The notes under the pieces are model-generated. The model was not told the DNA's origin. It worked only from the letters and a program-made list of their open reading frames with translations, and ran no database searches. This document shows, piece after piece, positions 1-10,070 of a stretch of DNA of 64,000 bases (position 1 is the first letter of the stretch; every line of letters starts with the position of its first letter). A program made the position numbers and the translations under genes. This DNA comes from Athripsodes cinereus (taxonomy: Eukaryota; Arthropoda; Insecta; Trichoptera; Leptoceridae). Location of the stretch: NCBI GenBank assembly GCA_947579605.1, contig OX388312.1, forward strand, positions 19,677,313 through 19,741,312. The letters are read 5' to 3'.

Positions 1-330
1 CCGACGATGGTCAATATCGGATACTTTTCTATTCTCGTAAATTTCTACCCCCCCCCCCCGTCGCCGAATTTTCAAAATGGTATAGGAATTTGGAATATTT
101 CAAAAACTCCTCGGTTTTCTTAAAGAATATTTTCTCGCAGTATCTCTTTCTACAATGTACCGGGTATTTGTACCGACGATGTCAATATCGGGTACTTTCC
201 TTTTTAGAAAATTTCTACCCCCCCCCGTCGCCGGATTATCAAAATGGTATAGGAATTTGGAATAATTAAAAAATATTTGCTCGAATCCAATAAGTATCCG
301 GTGCTTTTACCGAATACCCGATACTTATCT
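1..330. repeat. diverged tandem copies of the 'CCGAGGAG...GGGGGGTAGAAA' module
   Basis: At least two imperfect units of about 170 bp, each with a C-run (positions 50-59 and 220-227), the phrase 'attttcaaaatggtatagg' or a variant, and a 'gtaccgacgatg' boundary. The same module recurs at 9880-9990, 10130-10430, 16070-16200 and, best preserved, at 33950-34545. It is non-coding. The array is cut by the window edge, so its full length is unknown. Positions 331-445 hold only AT-rich sequence. Confidence 0.75.
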
Positions 331-445
331 ACCGATTATATTTCCCTGTCGACAAATAGTAAAAATCGGTAGATTACTAGACCATTTCGGTATATCATCG
401 GTATATATTCGGTAAAAATTAGTAGAGTTGGGAATAACGACTCTT

Positions 446-960
446 TGATGCCATTCATATTGCTTCACTTCGGATGATCATCCAGAGTGTCAGGGTCAAT
501 ACATCGAAAGTGAACACGTCTGTTCACACTATGCTTTCACTGCCATGTCAACACTCTCAGTCATGTTGTATGTAGTTTAACATATTTTCGTACAAAAATA
601 ATTAATCAAATTCAAAAATGAAAAATAACACATAAAATAAATTAATATAGCTCTCGACTGCATAATAATTTTGAACATGATTCTGACATTGAATACAAAT
701 TCATAGAGAATAAAACAAATAATAAGATAAAACTTGTTTATGGTCGTTTAAGTGAAAGGACCTTTCATCAAAATTATGACGAGTGGTAATCTCTTTCCTC
801 CGTCATCGCTAGTGATCACTCACTATTGATGAAACGCCCGTTCACACCTATTCATCTTGGAGGATCATCCGGAGTGATCACTGAAAGTGAACAAATGTGA
901 ACGACCCTTTAGTAGCATTCACATTGCTTCACTTTGGATGATCATCCAGAGTGTCAGGGC
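446..960 (+). mobile_element. MITE family A, copy 1, plus an adjacent partial end
   Basis: A short non-autonomous DNA element. The ends carry related inverted motifs: 'cattcatattgcttcac' near 452 against 'gtgaacaaatgtgaac' near 885. Subterminal parts include 'gtgaacacgtctgttcac' and 'gatgatcatccagagtg'. The interior (540-830) matches 8690-8950 almost base for base and matches 10790-10900 in inverse. A second copy of the left end follows at 908-958, as if two insertions abut. No coding capacity is visible. I could not define a clean target duplication, so the superfamily is open. Confidence 0.7.
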
Positions 961-996
961 AACACCACCTTTATAATATAAAGGTGGTGTTGCCCT
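956..996. repeat. 41-nt near-perfect palindrome
   Basis: Two 20-base arms around a single central base, reading AGGGCAACACCACC... and its complement. A smaller palindrome (ccttatattataagg) overlaps its right end. The arm end 'aaggtggtgttg' reappears at 8590-8602 next to MITE A copy 2, so this is probably two fused MITE termini. Confidence 0.75.
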
Positions 997-1009
997 TATA
1001 TTATAAGGC

Positions 1010-1700
1010 CAGGACACTGATTCAAAATGGCCGCCTGGATAGGCTATGCATACAGTTGACAGTTCTCATGTGATGACTTTTAATGTCTCTGGTTACATTC
1101 AATAGGGATAGGTGTTTAAATAAAACAACAATGGGGGCAGAAGCCATTTAATTTTACTAAAAAAAAAAATGCAATAATATATACACATAATAATAATATA
1201 CCTATAATAAAAATCAAGTTTAATTTACAAATTATATTTTACATTGTATCATCATCAGGCTTCTCGCATCTGTTGTTGGATATGGGCTTCTTTCTGTAAA
1301 AAGAAAAATTATTGGCAGAATTAAGGTTCAATGCATAACAATAATATTTTATAAAGGGGTTTAGTGATGCGAACATTTATGATATATATTTGATTCAGAA
1401 TATTAGTTTGAACAGTATAGGCTTTACGATTCTTTACAACTGTTTTGATTAAGTCATTCCTTTTTTTCCATAATTATTTAATAATATATTAGTGCATGTT
1501 TTGACCATATGCTTCAGAATTGAGTTCGATGAATGTCTAAGTTAGCCTTTTCACAGTTATATGCTATTCCTAAAACACTTCCACCGCTATATTCTAAATA
1601 TGGTTTAACATGTATTTCATCAATATAATGGTCCCGTCAAATTCTTCCTAGATTCTGGTTTTAAATTTAGTAAAGTAACTTGTTTAATCAAAAAATCTAT
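1010..1700. other. non-coding stretch; one weak terminal-exon candidate on the minus strand
   Basis: AT-rich DNA with no long frame. On the minus strand, 'cttttacag' followed by about 45 bases (roughly 1296 down to 1250) could be a terminal exon, since an acceptor-like tract precedes short frames that end in stops. It lies downstream of the THAP remnant in that gene's direction, but nothing ties the two together. Confidence 0.25.
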
Positions 1701-2334
1701 TTAACGTTTTCTACATTCATCGTTAATTATCAAACTTCCAACATCAATCAATAAATTTTTAACAATATCTAATGCAACTTCCGCAGAATTTTCTGAAAAT
1801 TTATTCAATTTCAATTTATCCAGAATGTTCTCCAAACCATTTAAATTTTGTAATTTCATAGGAAAAATCTTATTATCAAATTTCTTTGTTTCTATTTTAC
1901 CTACGAACAAAGATAATTCTAATTTTTCATTTACAACAACGGAAGCAATAACTGTTGAAGCAGGATTGATTTCAACATATAAAAAGCTATTAAATTGATC
2001 TTTATGTATTTGAAATGCTGTTTGATTTCATACATTTGGAAAGCTCGGTTGAAAAGCATCTTCCCGCTTCATACAGATCATTTGAGTGAATGCTTTGGGC
2101 TAGGGCAAGTTGTAAATGGTCCAACTCCTTCCATGTTCTCCGGTCATCTGGCACATTCCCTGGGAACCGATGTAGATGGCAAGGCACTCAAATATTTTGG
2201 ACATTTGGGAAGGAAGGATGGTATTGCTCCATTTCTTAGCCGCTTCTTTTTTGGCTTCAAAACACATTTCTCCCCCGAAGAATGATTATGAAACACACTT
2301 TCTTCCAAAATATCATTCCTCATGAATATTCCGT
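1701..2334 (-). pseudogene. THAP-domain gene remnant, C-terminal part (broken)
   Basis: Reading down the minus strand, three frame segments form one decayed protein. The first (about 2334-2144) begins with a short HF-like relic, then a basic tract and 'GAIPSFLPKCPKYL', which resembles the AVPSIF-P signature after the C2CH zinc site of THAP domains. The second (about 2160-2005) continues with PDDRRTWKELDHLQ. The third (about 2030-1701) is acidic and Leu-rich and ends ...INDECRKR-stop. One frameshift lies near 2150 and another break near 2005-2030. A SINE begins immediately upstream, where the rest of the zinc-coordinating sequence should be. The matching first exon lies at 8178-8324, same strand. 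THAP proteins bind DNA through a zinc-dependent fold; this copy cannot make an intact one. It may be a host gene or a domesticated or transposon-derived THAP gene. Confidence 0.65.
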
Positions 2335-2573
2335 GGAGCACCCGGTAAAGAATTGGTCTCCCACTCTTCTGCGTAAGTTTTCGAGTGCCCTGTAAAAGGC
2401 AGGTGTTCGAAAAAAATAAGACATTTTACATCTTAAATTCAGCGATGAGGTTTGCCACCCATCTTGAATGTCTTGATTTTATATTGGCACGAAGAGGACA
2501 GTTTGCATGTTTCTTACATGCAGCTGATCTGCTGGCTACCCCACTTGTGGGATATGCCGTGATGGTATAGTAT
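2335..2573 (+). mobile_element. SINE family A, near full length
   Basis: About 240 bp shared with 51952-52201 (inverse) and partly with 63739-63881 (inverse). It starts 'ggagcacccggtaaag', passes 'cacgaagaggacagtttgc' and 'gctaccccacttgtggg', and ends 'gatatgccgtgatgg' with a (TATAG)n tail. The other two copies have 11-bp target duplications, which supports retroposition. The 4862-bp transposon at 2578-7439 interrupts the tail of this copy: the (TATAG) repeat resumes at 7440. Confidence 0.8.
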
Positions 2574-2577
2574 AGTA

Positions 2578-2623
2578 CGGGGGCTTAGGATCACAAAGGC
2601 GTAACTACAAAATTCACGTTTTT
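2578..2623 (+). repeat. left terminal inverted repeat of the Sola-like element
   Basis: Matches the inverse of 7394-7439, with differences at a GC/AT pair, one C/G and a T-run length. It is preceded by the AGTA duplication inside the SINE tail. Confidence 0.88.
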
Positions 2624-2939
2624 GAGTTATGAACGCCATTTTGTTCCCGGTATCGACATCTATAAGTGACACAAAGATGAATCTCATCAAAATAGTAATA
2701 ACTGAGATAGCATGTAACTTTTTTATAAATTGAGACATAAATTTAGTGACACATCGACGTATCTCCCTTACGTTCTTTTGACACTAAACAATGTGTAATG
2801 AATTAGGGTTACAAAGATGAAAGTGTAGTTTCATCTATGTGTCTCAAAGAAAGTTGATATCTATGGTTAGCAATTTGACAGTTTGGCTACTGGTTGAAAA
2901 ATACGCGTGTTTTTTGTGTGATAATATTTGCATTTAAAA

Positions 2940-5900
2940 ATGAGTTCAAGAGGAAAACGGATGATTGAGATGGTAAATCTTAATGTAATGAAGAAAAAAG
3001 CAGGTAAGTGTTGAATAAAATAATGGTTACATCGTTAGTTGAATAGTAATTTCCCTTAAATATTTATGTCAACCTGTAGAGGTTAGAAAATGGCATGTGT
3101 CTATTTACTTATCATTTAGCTTCATGTTCAAGTATTTTGTAGTAGAAATTAGTAAATTTATTTACATTATTATATAAAATATGTACACATTTAATAATCA
3201 GGGCATGGTTTATCTAAATGTTTTACAGAAATGGTATCTGTGAGAAACACTTCACAATGTGATGTGTATGAATGTATAACGGCAGAGAAAAGATGTGGGA
3301 TTGATGCAACAAGTGGACGAGATAAAGCTGATGTTTCAACAGAGTGTCCAATTAATGAAACACACATGGTCGAAATGGTTGATCTCAATACAGCCGAGAA
3401 CAAAGATACAAGTAAGTGTATAATATTCATATACTTTGTAGTAGAAATAAGTAAATTTTTTTATATTATTAAGTATATAAAATATGTACACATTTGATAA
3501 TCAGGGCATGGTTTATCTAAATGTTTTACAGAAATGGTATCTGTGAGAAACACTTCACAATGTGATGTGTATGAATGTACAACGGCAGAGAAAAGAGGTG
3601 AGATTGATGCAACAAGTGGACAAGATAAAGCTGATGTTTCAACAGAGTGTCCAATTAATGAAACACACATGGTCGAAATGGTTGATCTCAATACAGCCGA
3701 GAACAAAGATACAAGTAAGTGTATAATATTCATATACTTTGTAGTAGAAATAAGTAAATTTTTTTATATTATTAAGTATATAAAATATGTACACATTTGA
3801 TAATCAGGGCATGGTTTATCTAAATGTTTTACAGAAATGGTATCTGTGAGAAACACTTCACAATGTGATGTGTATGAATGTACAACGGCAGAGAAAAGAG
3901 GTGAGATTGATGCAACAAGTGGACAAGATAAAGCTGATGTTTCAACAGAGTGTCCAATTAATGAAACACACATGGTCGAAATGGTTGATCTCAATTCAGC
4001 CGAGAACGGAGATACAAGTAAGTGTATCATATTTTAATTACCAACCCATATTTCATATTAACCCGAGGCCGGCCACGCTTCCTAAGTTTTCCAAAATTTC
4101 CCCACAGGCAACATGCTTAGATCACACCGACCAAATCATGAAAAATGGTGATGTCAGAAGTAGGAGAAATAAAAGGGCATATATGAGGAACTGTATGAAT
4201 GTGATATAAGCGAGAGAAATATTTCAAGACCGGCTAATTTGGCGATCTATCCCTTCTGCCTACCCTGCAGGAGACATGACGTGATGGGATAGAAAGATAG
4301 ATAGATATTTCATTGTATAAATTCATTTAATGTGTTGTAGTTAATTATAAAAAATGTTTTATTTTAATAACTTCAATGTAATTACTTTAATGGTTTGTTG
4401 AAATGCTTACAGATTCAACTTTGGACGTAGAAATTACAATATTGGAAGAAGACGATGAGAATAATGTTATTGATTCTGATAATGATCCTGAATATGTACC
4501 ACCTTCAGAAAGATCAGTCTCTCCAATTAATGACAATGACACTCAATCACAGCATGACACTTCAGGGCTTTTTGAATCTTCCCACAAACGCAAACGCAGA
4601 CGCATTGCTGTTCCCGGAGAGTGGATTAAAAACAAACGCAAGCATTTGAAACAATCAGGACAGGCGTACACCTCGATTCGAGGTAAACGTGTTGAGCATA
4701 AATCAATTAAGCCAAAAGACTGTTCAAAGTGTCCTAGGAAATGCAACATCAATTTCACGGAAAACGATAGGCAAACAATATTCGATGCTTATTGGAACAT
4801 GGCTAACATTGATAAACAGCGAATATATTTACTTTCTCTAGTTGAATATGGTAAAAAAGAATGTCGGAGAACAAACAACACTGCTTCTAGACGGGTGAAT
4901 ACTAATAAGTATTATTTATTCAACAAAGGAATAAAATTGCAAGTATGCTTTGGGTTTTTCTTAGCAACATTAAATATATCAGATAAGTTTGTTCGGTCAA
5001 TAATAGAGGCAAAAAAAAATGATAAATTACCCCATGATAATCGTGGTCATCATCCACCTGCTTTAAAGATTCCGGATGAGGCAAAAAAAATCATTTTTGA
5101 TCACATTGACTCATTTCCGAAGATGCCATCCCACTACGCAAGAAAAGATTCAACCAAAGATTATTTGGCCAGTGATTTGAATGTAAATATTATGTATAAT
5201 TTATATGTAGACATGTGCAAGGAAAGGGGGATCAAATTTGAAAAACTGTGGCTGTATAGGGATGTTTTTAACAAGCAGTTCAATTTATCTTTCCATGTAC
5301 CAAAGAATGATATGTGTGATACCTGTTACAAGTTTTCACATCTTAGTGATGAGGAAAAGGTGGAACAAAAACAAGTACAAGATGCACACATACGGAGAAA
5401 AGAGATGGCAAGGAACAAAAAAAATGCAATCAAAGCCGAAGCTGCAGAACAGAAATGTCATCTCGCCGAGTTTGATTTGCAAGCTGTATGTTATTGCCCG
5501 AAAACAAATGCCAAAGCGCTGTTTTACAAAAGACGGCTCGCAGTATATGACTTTACTGTCTATGATACCACTACAAAAGCAGCATCGTGCTATATGTGGC
5601 ATGAAGGAACTGCGAAAAGAGGATCCATCGAAGTTGCCTCTTGCATTTTTAATTATATTAAAAGTCGTGCAGATGGCAAGGAATGGAACTTTTTTAGTGA
5701 CACTTGCGGCGGTCAGAACCGTAATTTGAATGTCGCTACAATGTTCTTATACGCTGTGCGTTCCTTGGAAATTCCGACAATAAATCAAATGTTTTTCGAG
5801 TCCGGCCATTCACAGATGGAATGCGATTCTGTCCATGCGACAATAGAAAAAAAGACTAAACATTTGGACATTTACCATCCATCTGGGTGGTATTCTGCTG

Positions 5901-6334
5901 TGCAGATGGCAAGTTCCAAATACAAAGTAATTGAAATGGAACAACAAGAATTCCTTGATTTTGGAGAAGTCCAAAAAAAAATAATTAAAAATCGAAAAAT
6001 TGATTCGGAAGGCCAACAAGTATGTTGGCTCAAAATAAAATGGCTACAATATCGCAAGGAGTTTCCCAACGAAATTCTCTTTAAGTATGAATTTGATGAG
6101 GACTTTAGAAAGTTTAATGTCATCAGAAGACCAGCCCGAAATCAGCAACATGGTGACAATAACATGGAGTTGAATCCGAAATACCATGTCTCCCTTCCTA
6201 TTACAGAAGAAAAGCTTAATGACCTGAAGGATTTGTGCAAGACGGGCATAATTAGGCAGCAATACCACTCCTTTTACAATCAACTGCTGTCTGGTTCTAC
6301 AGCTGATTTGCCCATTAATGAAGAGGAATTTTAA
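2940..6334 (+). CDS. transposase of the Sola-like element, five exons
   Basis: Predicted cut-and-paste transposase. Exons: 2940-3003 (start MSSRGKRMIEMVNLN), 3229-3411, 3532-3714, 3835-4017 and 4413-6334. Every junction is GT-AG and phase 1, so the frame stays open; 4403 is only an internal ATG in the intron upstream of the last acceptor. The total is about 844 codons. Exons 2-4 are near-identical 61-codon copies. The last exon carries an acidic N-terminal tract, a basic KRKRRR patch, a CxxCxxxC cluster (CSKCPRKC), CDTC, then a probable DDE core: the D in YDFTVYD, the D in FFSDTCGGQNRN (about residue 433 counted from 4403) and the GHSQMECDS segment. No frameshift is visible. The role of the repeated Cys-containing N-terminal module is unknown. 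Expression would be as a nuclear DNA-binding recombinase. The alternative is a domesticated gene, but TIRs and TSD at the flanks argue for an element. Confidence 0.85.
3126..4020 (+). repeat. tandem triplication of a 303-bp exon-plus-intron unit
   Basis: Three head-to-tail copies spaced exactly 303 bp (ATG landmarks at 3231, 3534 and 3837). Each contains an acceptor tract ending ttttacag, a 183-bp exon and a donor gtaagtgta. Copies 2 and 3 are closer to each other than to copy 1, and copy 1 has small intron differences. Because 183 is a multiple of three and all ends are phase 1, any number of copies can be spliced in frame. Confidence 0.95.
4060..4290 (+). mobile_element. 3' end fragment of an endonuclease/reverse-transcriptase LINE
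   Basis: Decayed coding tail similar to 6880-7100: 'DHTDQIMKNGDVRSRRN' then 'CMNVI' and the non-coding equivalent of 'SILPAYPSGDMA'. It lies in the last intron of the transposase gene. Confidence 0.7.
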
Positions 6335-6485
6335 TTGTTAAATAAGTTTTATGTTCTATATAATTTTATTTTTTTATTAAACTAGATAGTGTACAATTGT
6401 TGAGTTATTATTTCATTCATTCCAATTCCCTCTTGTAGGATAATTTTACAAATAAACATTAATGCTAATGACGTGGTGAAAGAAT

Positions 6486-7100
6486 GAAAGAACAATGTGC
6501 AAAGTTAAAGTCAATGATGAATGCCTTGAACAGGTAGACGAGTATACATTTGCCGAGGAAAGTTTTTTTATGAGCGATGGTGAGTGAAGAAGTGCTCAAG
6601 CCCATCATTGTTAGTAAGAATATCTCAACGGCAGCAAAGGGGATGGTGTATGGCAGCGGGAAACGGGTGGTTGAAGAAGGATGAACGTGAAATTAATGCA
6701 GTTGAAATTCGTTCTCTGTGAAGAATGTGTGAAAGAAACTAATTAGGAGTTAGGAATGAAAAGATAAGAGATGAATGTAACTTTAAAGTGGACGCTGTGA
6801 GAAGAATGAAAGAGAATAAGTTGAGATGGTTTGGGCACATTGAAAGAATTAATGAGGAACGAATGATGAAAAAATTTACATGGCTAAAAGGAAGGGTGAT
6901 AGAAAGCGTGTCCGTCCTTGGGCTACATGGCTGGATCGCACTGACCAGATCCTGAAGGATAGTGACGTCACAAGTAGGAGAAACGGAAGGGAATGTATGA
7001 AGAAGTGTATGAATGTGATGGAAGCGAGACAAGTATGTCAAGACCGGCTTGCTTGTTGGTCTATTCTCCCTGCCTATCCCTCAGGGGACATGGCGTGATG
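6486..7100 (+). mobile_element. 3' part of a RTE/jockey-type LINE, frameshifted
   Basis: Conceptual pieces in shifting frames give VRNEKIRDECNF, RRMKENKLRWFGHIERI and then TWLDRTDQILKDSDVTSRRN...AYPSGDMA-stop. This is the usual C-terminal tail of insect endonuclease-reverse transcriptase elements (R-x-x-K-x-x-L-R-W-x-G-H). It sits between the transposase stop and the right TIR of the Sola-like element. Confidence 0.75.
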
Positions 7101-7393
7101 GGACAGACAATTTTTTACATTTGCTTAGAGACACAAAGATGTATCTCCATCACTATAACAAAAGTATGGAAGTTTATAGCAAATTTTTACATTTGCTTAG
7201 AGATACAAAGATGAATCTCCTGCACTATGACAAAAATATGGCATTTTGATGTGCAAGTTATTCTAAAAATGTCTTGAAAAATATTTAATGATCATCTTAA
7301 CACTCCTAGCTAAGTAACTGCATCGTTATTTTTGTAAAAAAATAATATTTATATGTTGTTACAGTCCTAGATAATAAACATTTGCCATTTTCT

Positions 7394-7439
7394 CAAAACG
7401 TCAATTTTGTAGTTACATCTTTGTGATCCTAAGCCCCCG
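7394..7439 (-). repeat. right terminal inverted repeat of the Sola-like element
   Basis: Inverse of the left end. It is followed at once by AGTA (7440-7443) and the resumed 'tatagtat' tail of the interrupted SINE. Confidence 0.88.
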
Positions 7440-7650
7440 AGTATATAGTATGAAATGAAGTTCACATACCTAGAACAATATTATTATATTATTGAAGGAA
7501 ACAAAAATTACATAGAATATGATTAACAAAGTGTGCAAATGAATCTTTATGAATGTCAGAAACAACATTTCCTGAGAAATATGGAATAGCACATGTGAAG
7601 CATCATTCAATGTTTGGTTATGAAGTTTGATTACCTAGGATCTTTTCAAC

Positions 7651-7950
7651 AATAATAGACCATTAAAGGATGACGTCACAGAAAAATCCTTGAGGGGCAT
7701 CAGGCATCCCAACACAACACATTCACAGTGTTTACGGTGTAATATTAGGTGGGACGCCTAAAGAATAGATACCTAATAATCAAAAAAAACTGTCAGTGTC
7801 GATTTTGTTATAATTTTGTCGTCTGACTTTCTTTTTTTTCTCTTATGGCATAACATCCTACAAGTATGATTTGCGCAATTTGATTGTTTGCCCCCCACGC
7901 AAAAGCAAATCCATAGACAAGACCACGTGACCTTTAATGGTCTATTATTA
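7651..7950. mobile_element. short TIR element (MITE)
   Basis: 'taatagaccattaaagg' near 7653 is repeated in inverse at about 7932-7948. The interior has no frame. The TA at each end would fit a TA duplication but is not diagnostic. It lies between the THAP first exon and the Sola-like element. The rest of 7444-8177 shows no gene. Confidence 0.65.
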
Positions 7951-8177
7951 TTCTATGCTCACGTTTTACATTGATTATGAATTTTAAATATAATAAAACA
8001 GTATGGAAATGCATTTTATAGATCAATAACTTAAAATTAAAGCATATTTATCTCAAAAAACATGAAAATAAACACCAAACATAACAACACCATAACCTCA
8101 AACACTGCCGTCAGAGGGTTACAAAGGTAGTTGCTAATTATCTATTTCATATTGAAATCATGATTGCTTACCTTAGA

Positions 8178-8324
8178 CTAAGTATTTGGATTATAATTTT
8201 GACGATTAATTGCCCGTATCCATTCGTCACGTAAGCTGGTGTCTTTAGGAAAACTAAAAACGTGGACTTTCGAACCGGTCGAATAATTCCCTCTGCAATT
8301 TGGAACACAGCACTTATACACCAT
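8178..8324 (-). pseudogene. THAP zinc-finger first exon
   Basis: Starting at ATG 8324 on the minus strand the frame reads MVYKCCVPNCRGNYSTGSKV, then HVFSFPKDTSLRDEWIRAIN, then RQNYNPNT and a TAG. That is the first 48 residues of a THAP domain: the C-x4-C pair, the HxFP turn and the conserved Trp of the helix. A donor-like 'ctaag|gtaagc' follows just after the TAG, so an original exon end probably lay there and a small lesion created the stop. The second Cys/His pair and the basic tail are found at 2334 and below. Upstream (8325-8570) would hold the promoter, but I see no clear element. Gene or domesticated transposon cannot be told apart here. Confidence 0.75.
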
Positions 8325-8597
8325 CTTTACACACACAGTATAATAATTCCGTCTTCCAAAAGTCTTTGTGAATCACTTTGGTGGTTAAAAACAGTGTATA
8401 ATAAGCAACAACAAATAATATCAAGATATAAACGAGAACACAAACAACGCACCCAACATGGCGTACCATAGAATATCTATGTGTTTACATACAAATTAGG
8501 CTAGGCTGACGTTTATCAATGTAGGCCATTTAGGCCTATTTCGAACGAAATATCCGCCAGGGGCGCTAGTAGTGCCACGGCCTAATATTAAGGTGGT

Positions 8598-9034
8598 GTT
8601 GGTCAGGGTCAAACCTGTTCATCGAAAGTGAACACGTCTGTTCACATTTGTTCATCCTATGCTTTCACTGCCATCTCAACACTTTTAGTCATGTTTTATG
8701 TAGTTTAACGTATTTTCGTACAAAAATAATTAATCAAATTCAAAAATGAAAAATTAATCTTAAAATAAATTAATATAGCTCTCGACTGCATAATAATTTT
8801 GTAAATGATTCTGACATTCAATACAAATTCATAGAGAATAAAACAAATAATAAGATAAAACTTGTTTATGGTCGTTTAAGTGAAAGGACCTTTCATCAAA
8901 ATTATGACGAGTGGTAATCTCTTTCCTCCGTCATCGCTAGTGATGACTATTGATGAAACGCCTATTCACACCTTTTCATCTTGGAGGATCATCCAGAGTG
9001 ATCACTGAAAGTGAACAAATGTGAACGCCCCTTA
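8598..9034 (+). mobile_element. MITE family A, copy 2
   Basis: Interior nearly identical to 540-830. It begins 'gtcagggtcaaacctgttcatcg' and ends 'gtgaacaaatgtgaacgcccc'. Confidence 0.75.
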
Positions 9035-9035
9035 A

Positions 9036-9145
9036 AGAGATAACCTCTCGTTATAATTTTGATGAAAGGTCCTTTCACTGAAACGATCATAAACAAGTTT
9101 TATCTTATTATTTGTTTTATTCTCTATGAATGTCAGAATCATGTA
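9036..9145 (-). mobile_element. MITE family A, partial inverted copy
   Basis: Inverse of the part of MITE A containing 'cctttcatcaaaattatgacgag' and the 'aaaacaaataataag' tract. It abuts copy 2 head to head. Confidence 0.65.
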
Positions 9146-9149
9146 CAAA

Positions 9150-9705
9150 ATTGGGAACTCATTGAGTTGGTAGGCCCCAATGTCAGATATCTGTCAAATA
9201 TAGTTTTGTATGGAGGAAAATTGTTGCTACAATAATATTATTTGGATTTTTTGGCGAAATATTTTTATATTTACAAAAATAAAATGAAATCGGCAAAAAT
9301 AAAATCTAATTCGAATACAAATTTCCTAAAGCTTATATTCGAGGTAGGTTTTATTTTAGCCGGTTTTATTTTATTTTTGCCAGCAAAAATAAAATAAAAC
9401 CGGCAAAAATGAAATCTAATTCGAATATAAACTTTAAGAAAATCGTATTCGAGTTAAATTTTATTTTTGCTGGTTTTATTTTATTTTTGCCGGCAAAAAT
9501 AAAATAAAACCAGCAAAAATAAAATCTAGCTCGAATGTAAAGTTTGCCGGTGTCGAAAAACTTGGTGTGTCCAAAAATAATTTAACGTGGTGATCAAAAA
9601 GTAATTCTACATATGGCAACAATTTCGTGAATATTACTTTTGCTATGAAATCTCACATTTGACAACAGTGGGGCCTACCATCTCATATAGTGCCCAAAAT
9701 TGTTA
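9150..9705. repeat. foldback element with repeated inverted CCGG blocks
   Basis: Outer imperfect inverted repeats of about 30 bp: 'gttggtaggcccca' near 9165 against 'tggggcctaccat' near 9670. Inside are two to three units of about 125 bp (9285-9535). Each contains 'aaaataaaataaaaccggc' and its inverse, so the DNA can fold into several stem-loops. No coding capacity is visible. Confidence 0.7.
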
Positions 9706-9839
9706 GGCAAAGGCTATTACATAAAGACAATAATTTTGTCCGTAATTACATAGAAAAAAGAAAGAAATTATAAAATATATCTATGGTGAACTTTTCCATA
9801 GAGAAATTGTAAAATATGTTTATGGTTAACTATCACACT

Positions 9840-10010
9840 TTTTTTAATTAAAAATCGGTATAAGTATCCGATACTTTTTTGAAAGAGGTATTTGAGAAAA
9901 AACTCTAAAAGAAAACCGAGGAGTTTTGAAACATTTCAAATTCCTATACCATTTTGAAAATTTAGCGACGAGGGGGGGGGGGTAGAAGTTTTAAGGTGAA
10001 GTTAAGTTAT
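9840..10010. repeat. single inverted copy of the GGGGGG-module
   Basis: Contains 'aaaaccgaggagtttt', 'attcctataccattttgaaa' and a run of G (about 9974-9985) ending 'gtagaa', as in 33950-34545. Confidence 0.7.
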
Positions 10011-10070
10011 CAAATGTTCCATATTTGGAGTATATTGTTGTGCGGCCGGGCTCACATTACGACTGCCAAT

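Larger units (their letters stand above)
2578..7439. mobile_element. Sola-like DNA transposon, 4862 bp, with TIRs and 4-bp TSD
   Basis: Both ends start CGGGGGCTTAGGATCACAAA and stay matched in inverse over about 45 bp (2578-2623 and 7394-7439). The flanks give a 4-bp duplication AGTA (2574-2577 and 7440-7443). Subterminal copies of 'cacaaagatg' recur near 2670, 2815, 7133 and 7205. Inside is a multi-exon transposase gene on the plus strand (2940-6334). A 4-bp duplication plus a long DDE-type transposase with a D-x-C-G-G-Q-N motif suggests the Sola superfamily or a relative (the DUF7869-type proteins). The superfamily call is inference; the boundaries are read directly. LINE 3' fragments at about 4060-4290 and 6486-7100 are later passengers. 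The unbroken frame and well-matched TIRs suggest a fairly recent insertion. Confidence 0.88.

Noticed and set aside
3126..4020. CRISPR-like array
   Set aside because: The units are 303 bp, contain coding exons with splice sites and have no unique spacers; this is an exon triplication in a eukaryotic transposon.
4403..4412. Start codon of the transposase at ATG 4403
   Set aside because: The acceptor 'cttacag' ends at 4412, and upstream exons join in the same frame, so this ATG is intronic.
8262..8471. Plus-strand 69-codon frame
   Set aside because: It is the antisense shadow of the THAP first exon and its upstream region.
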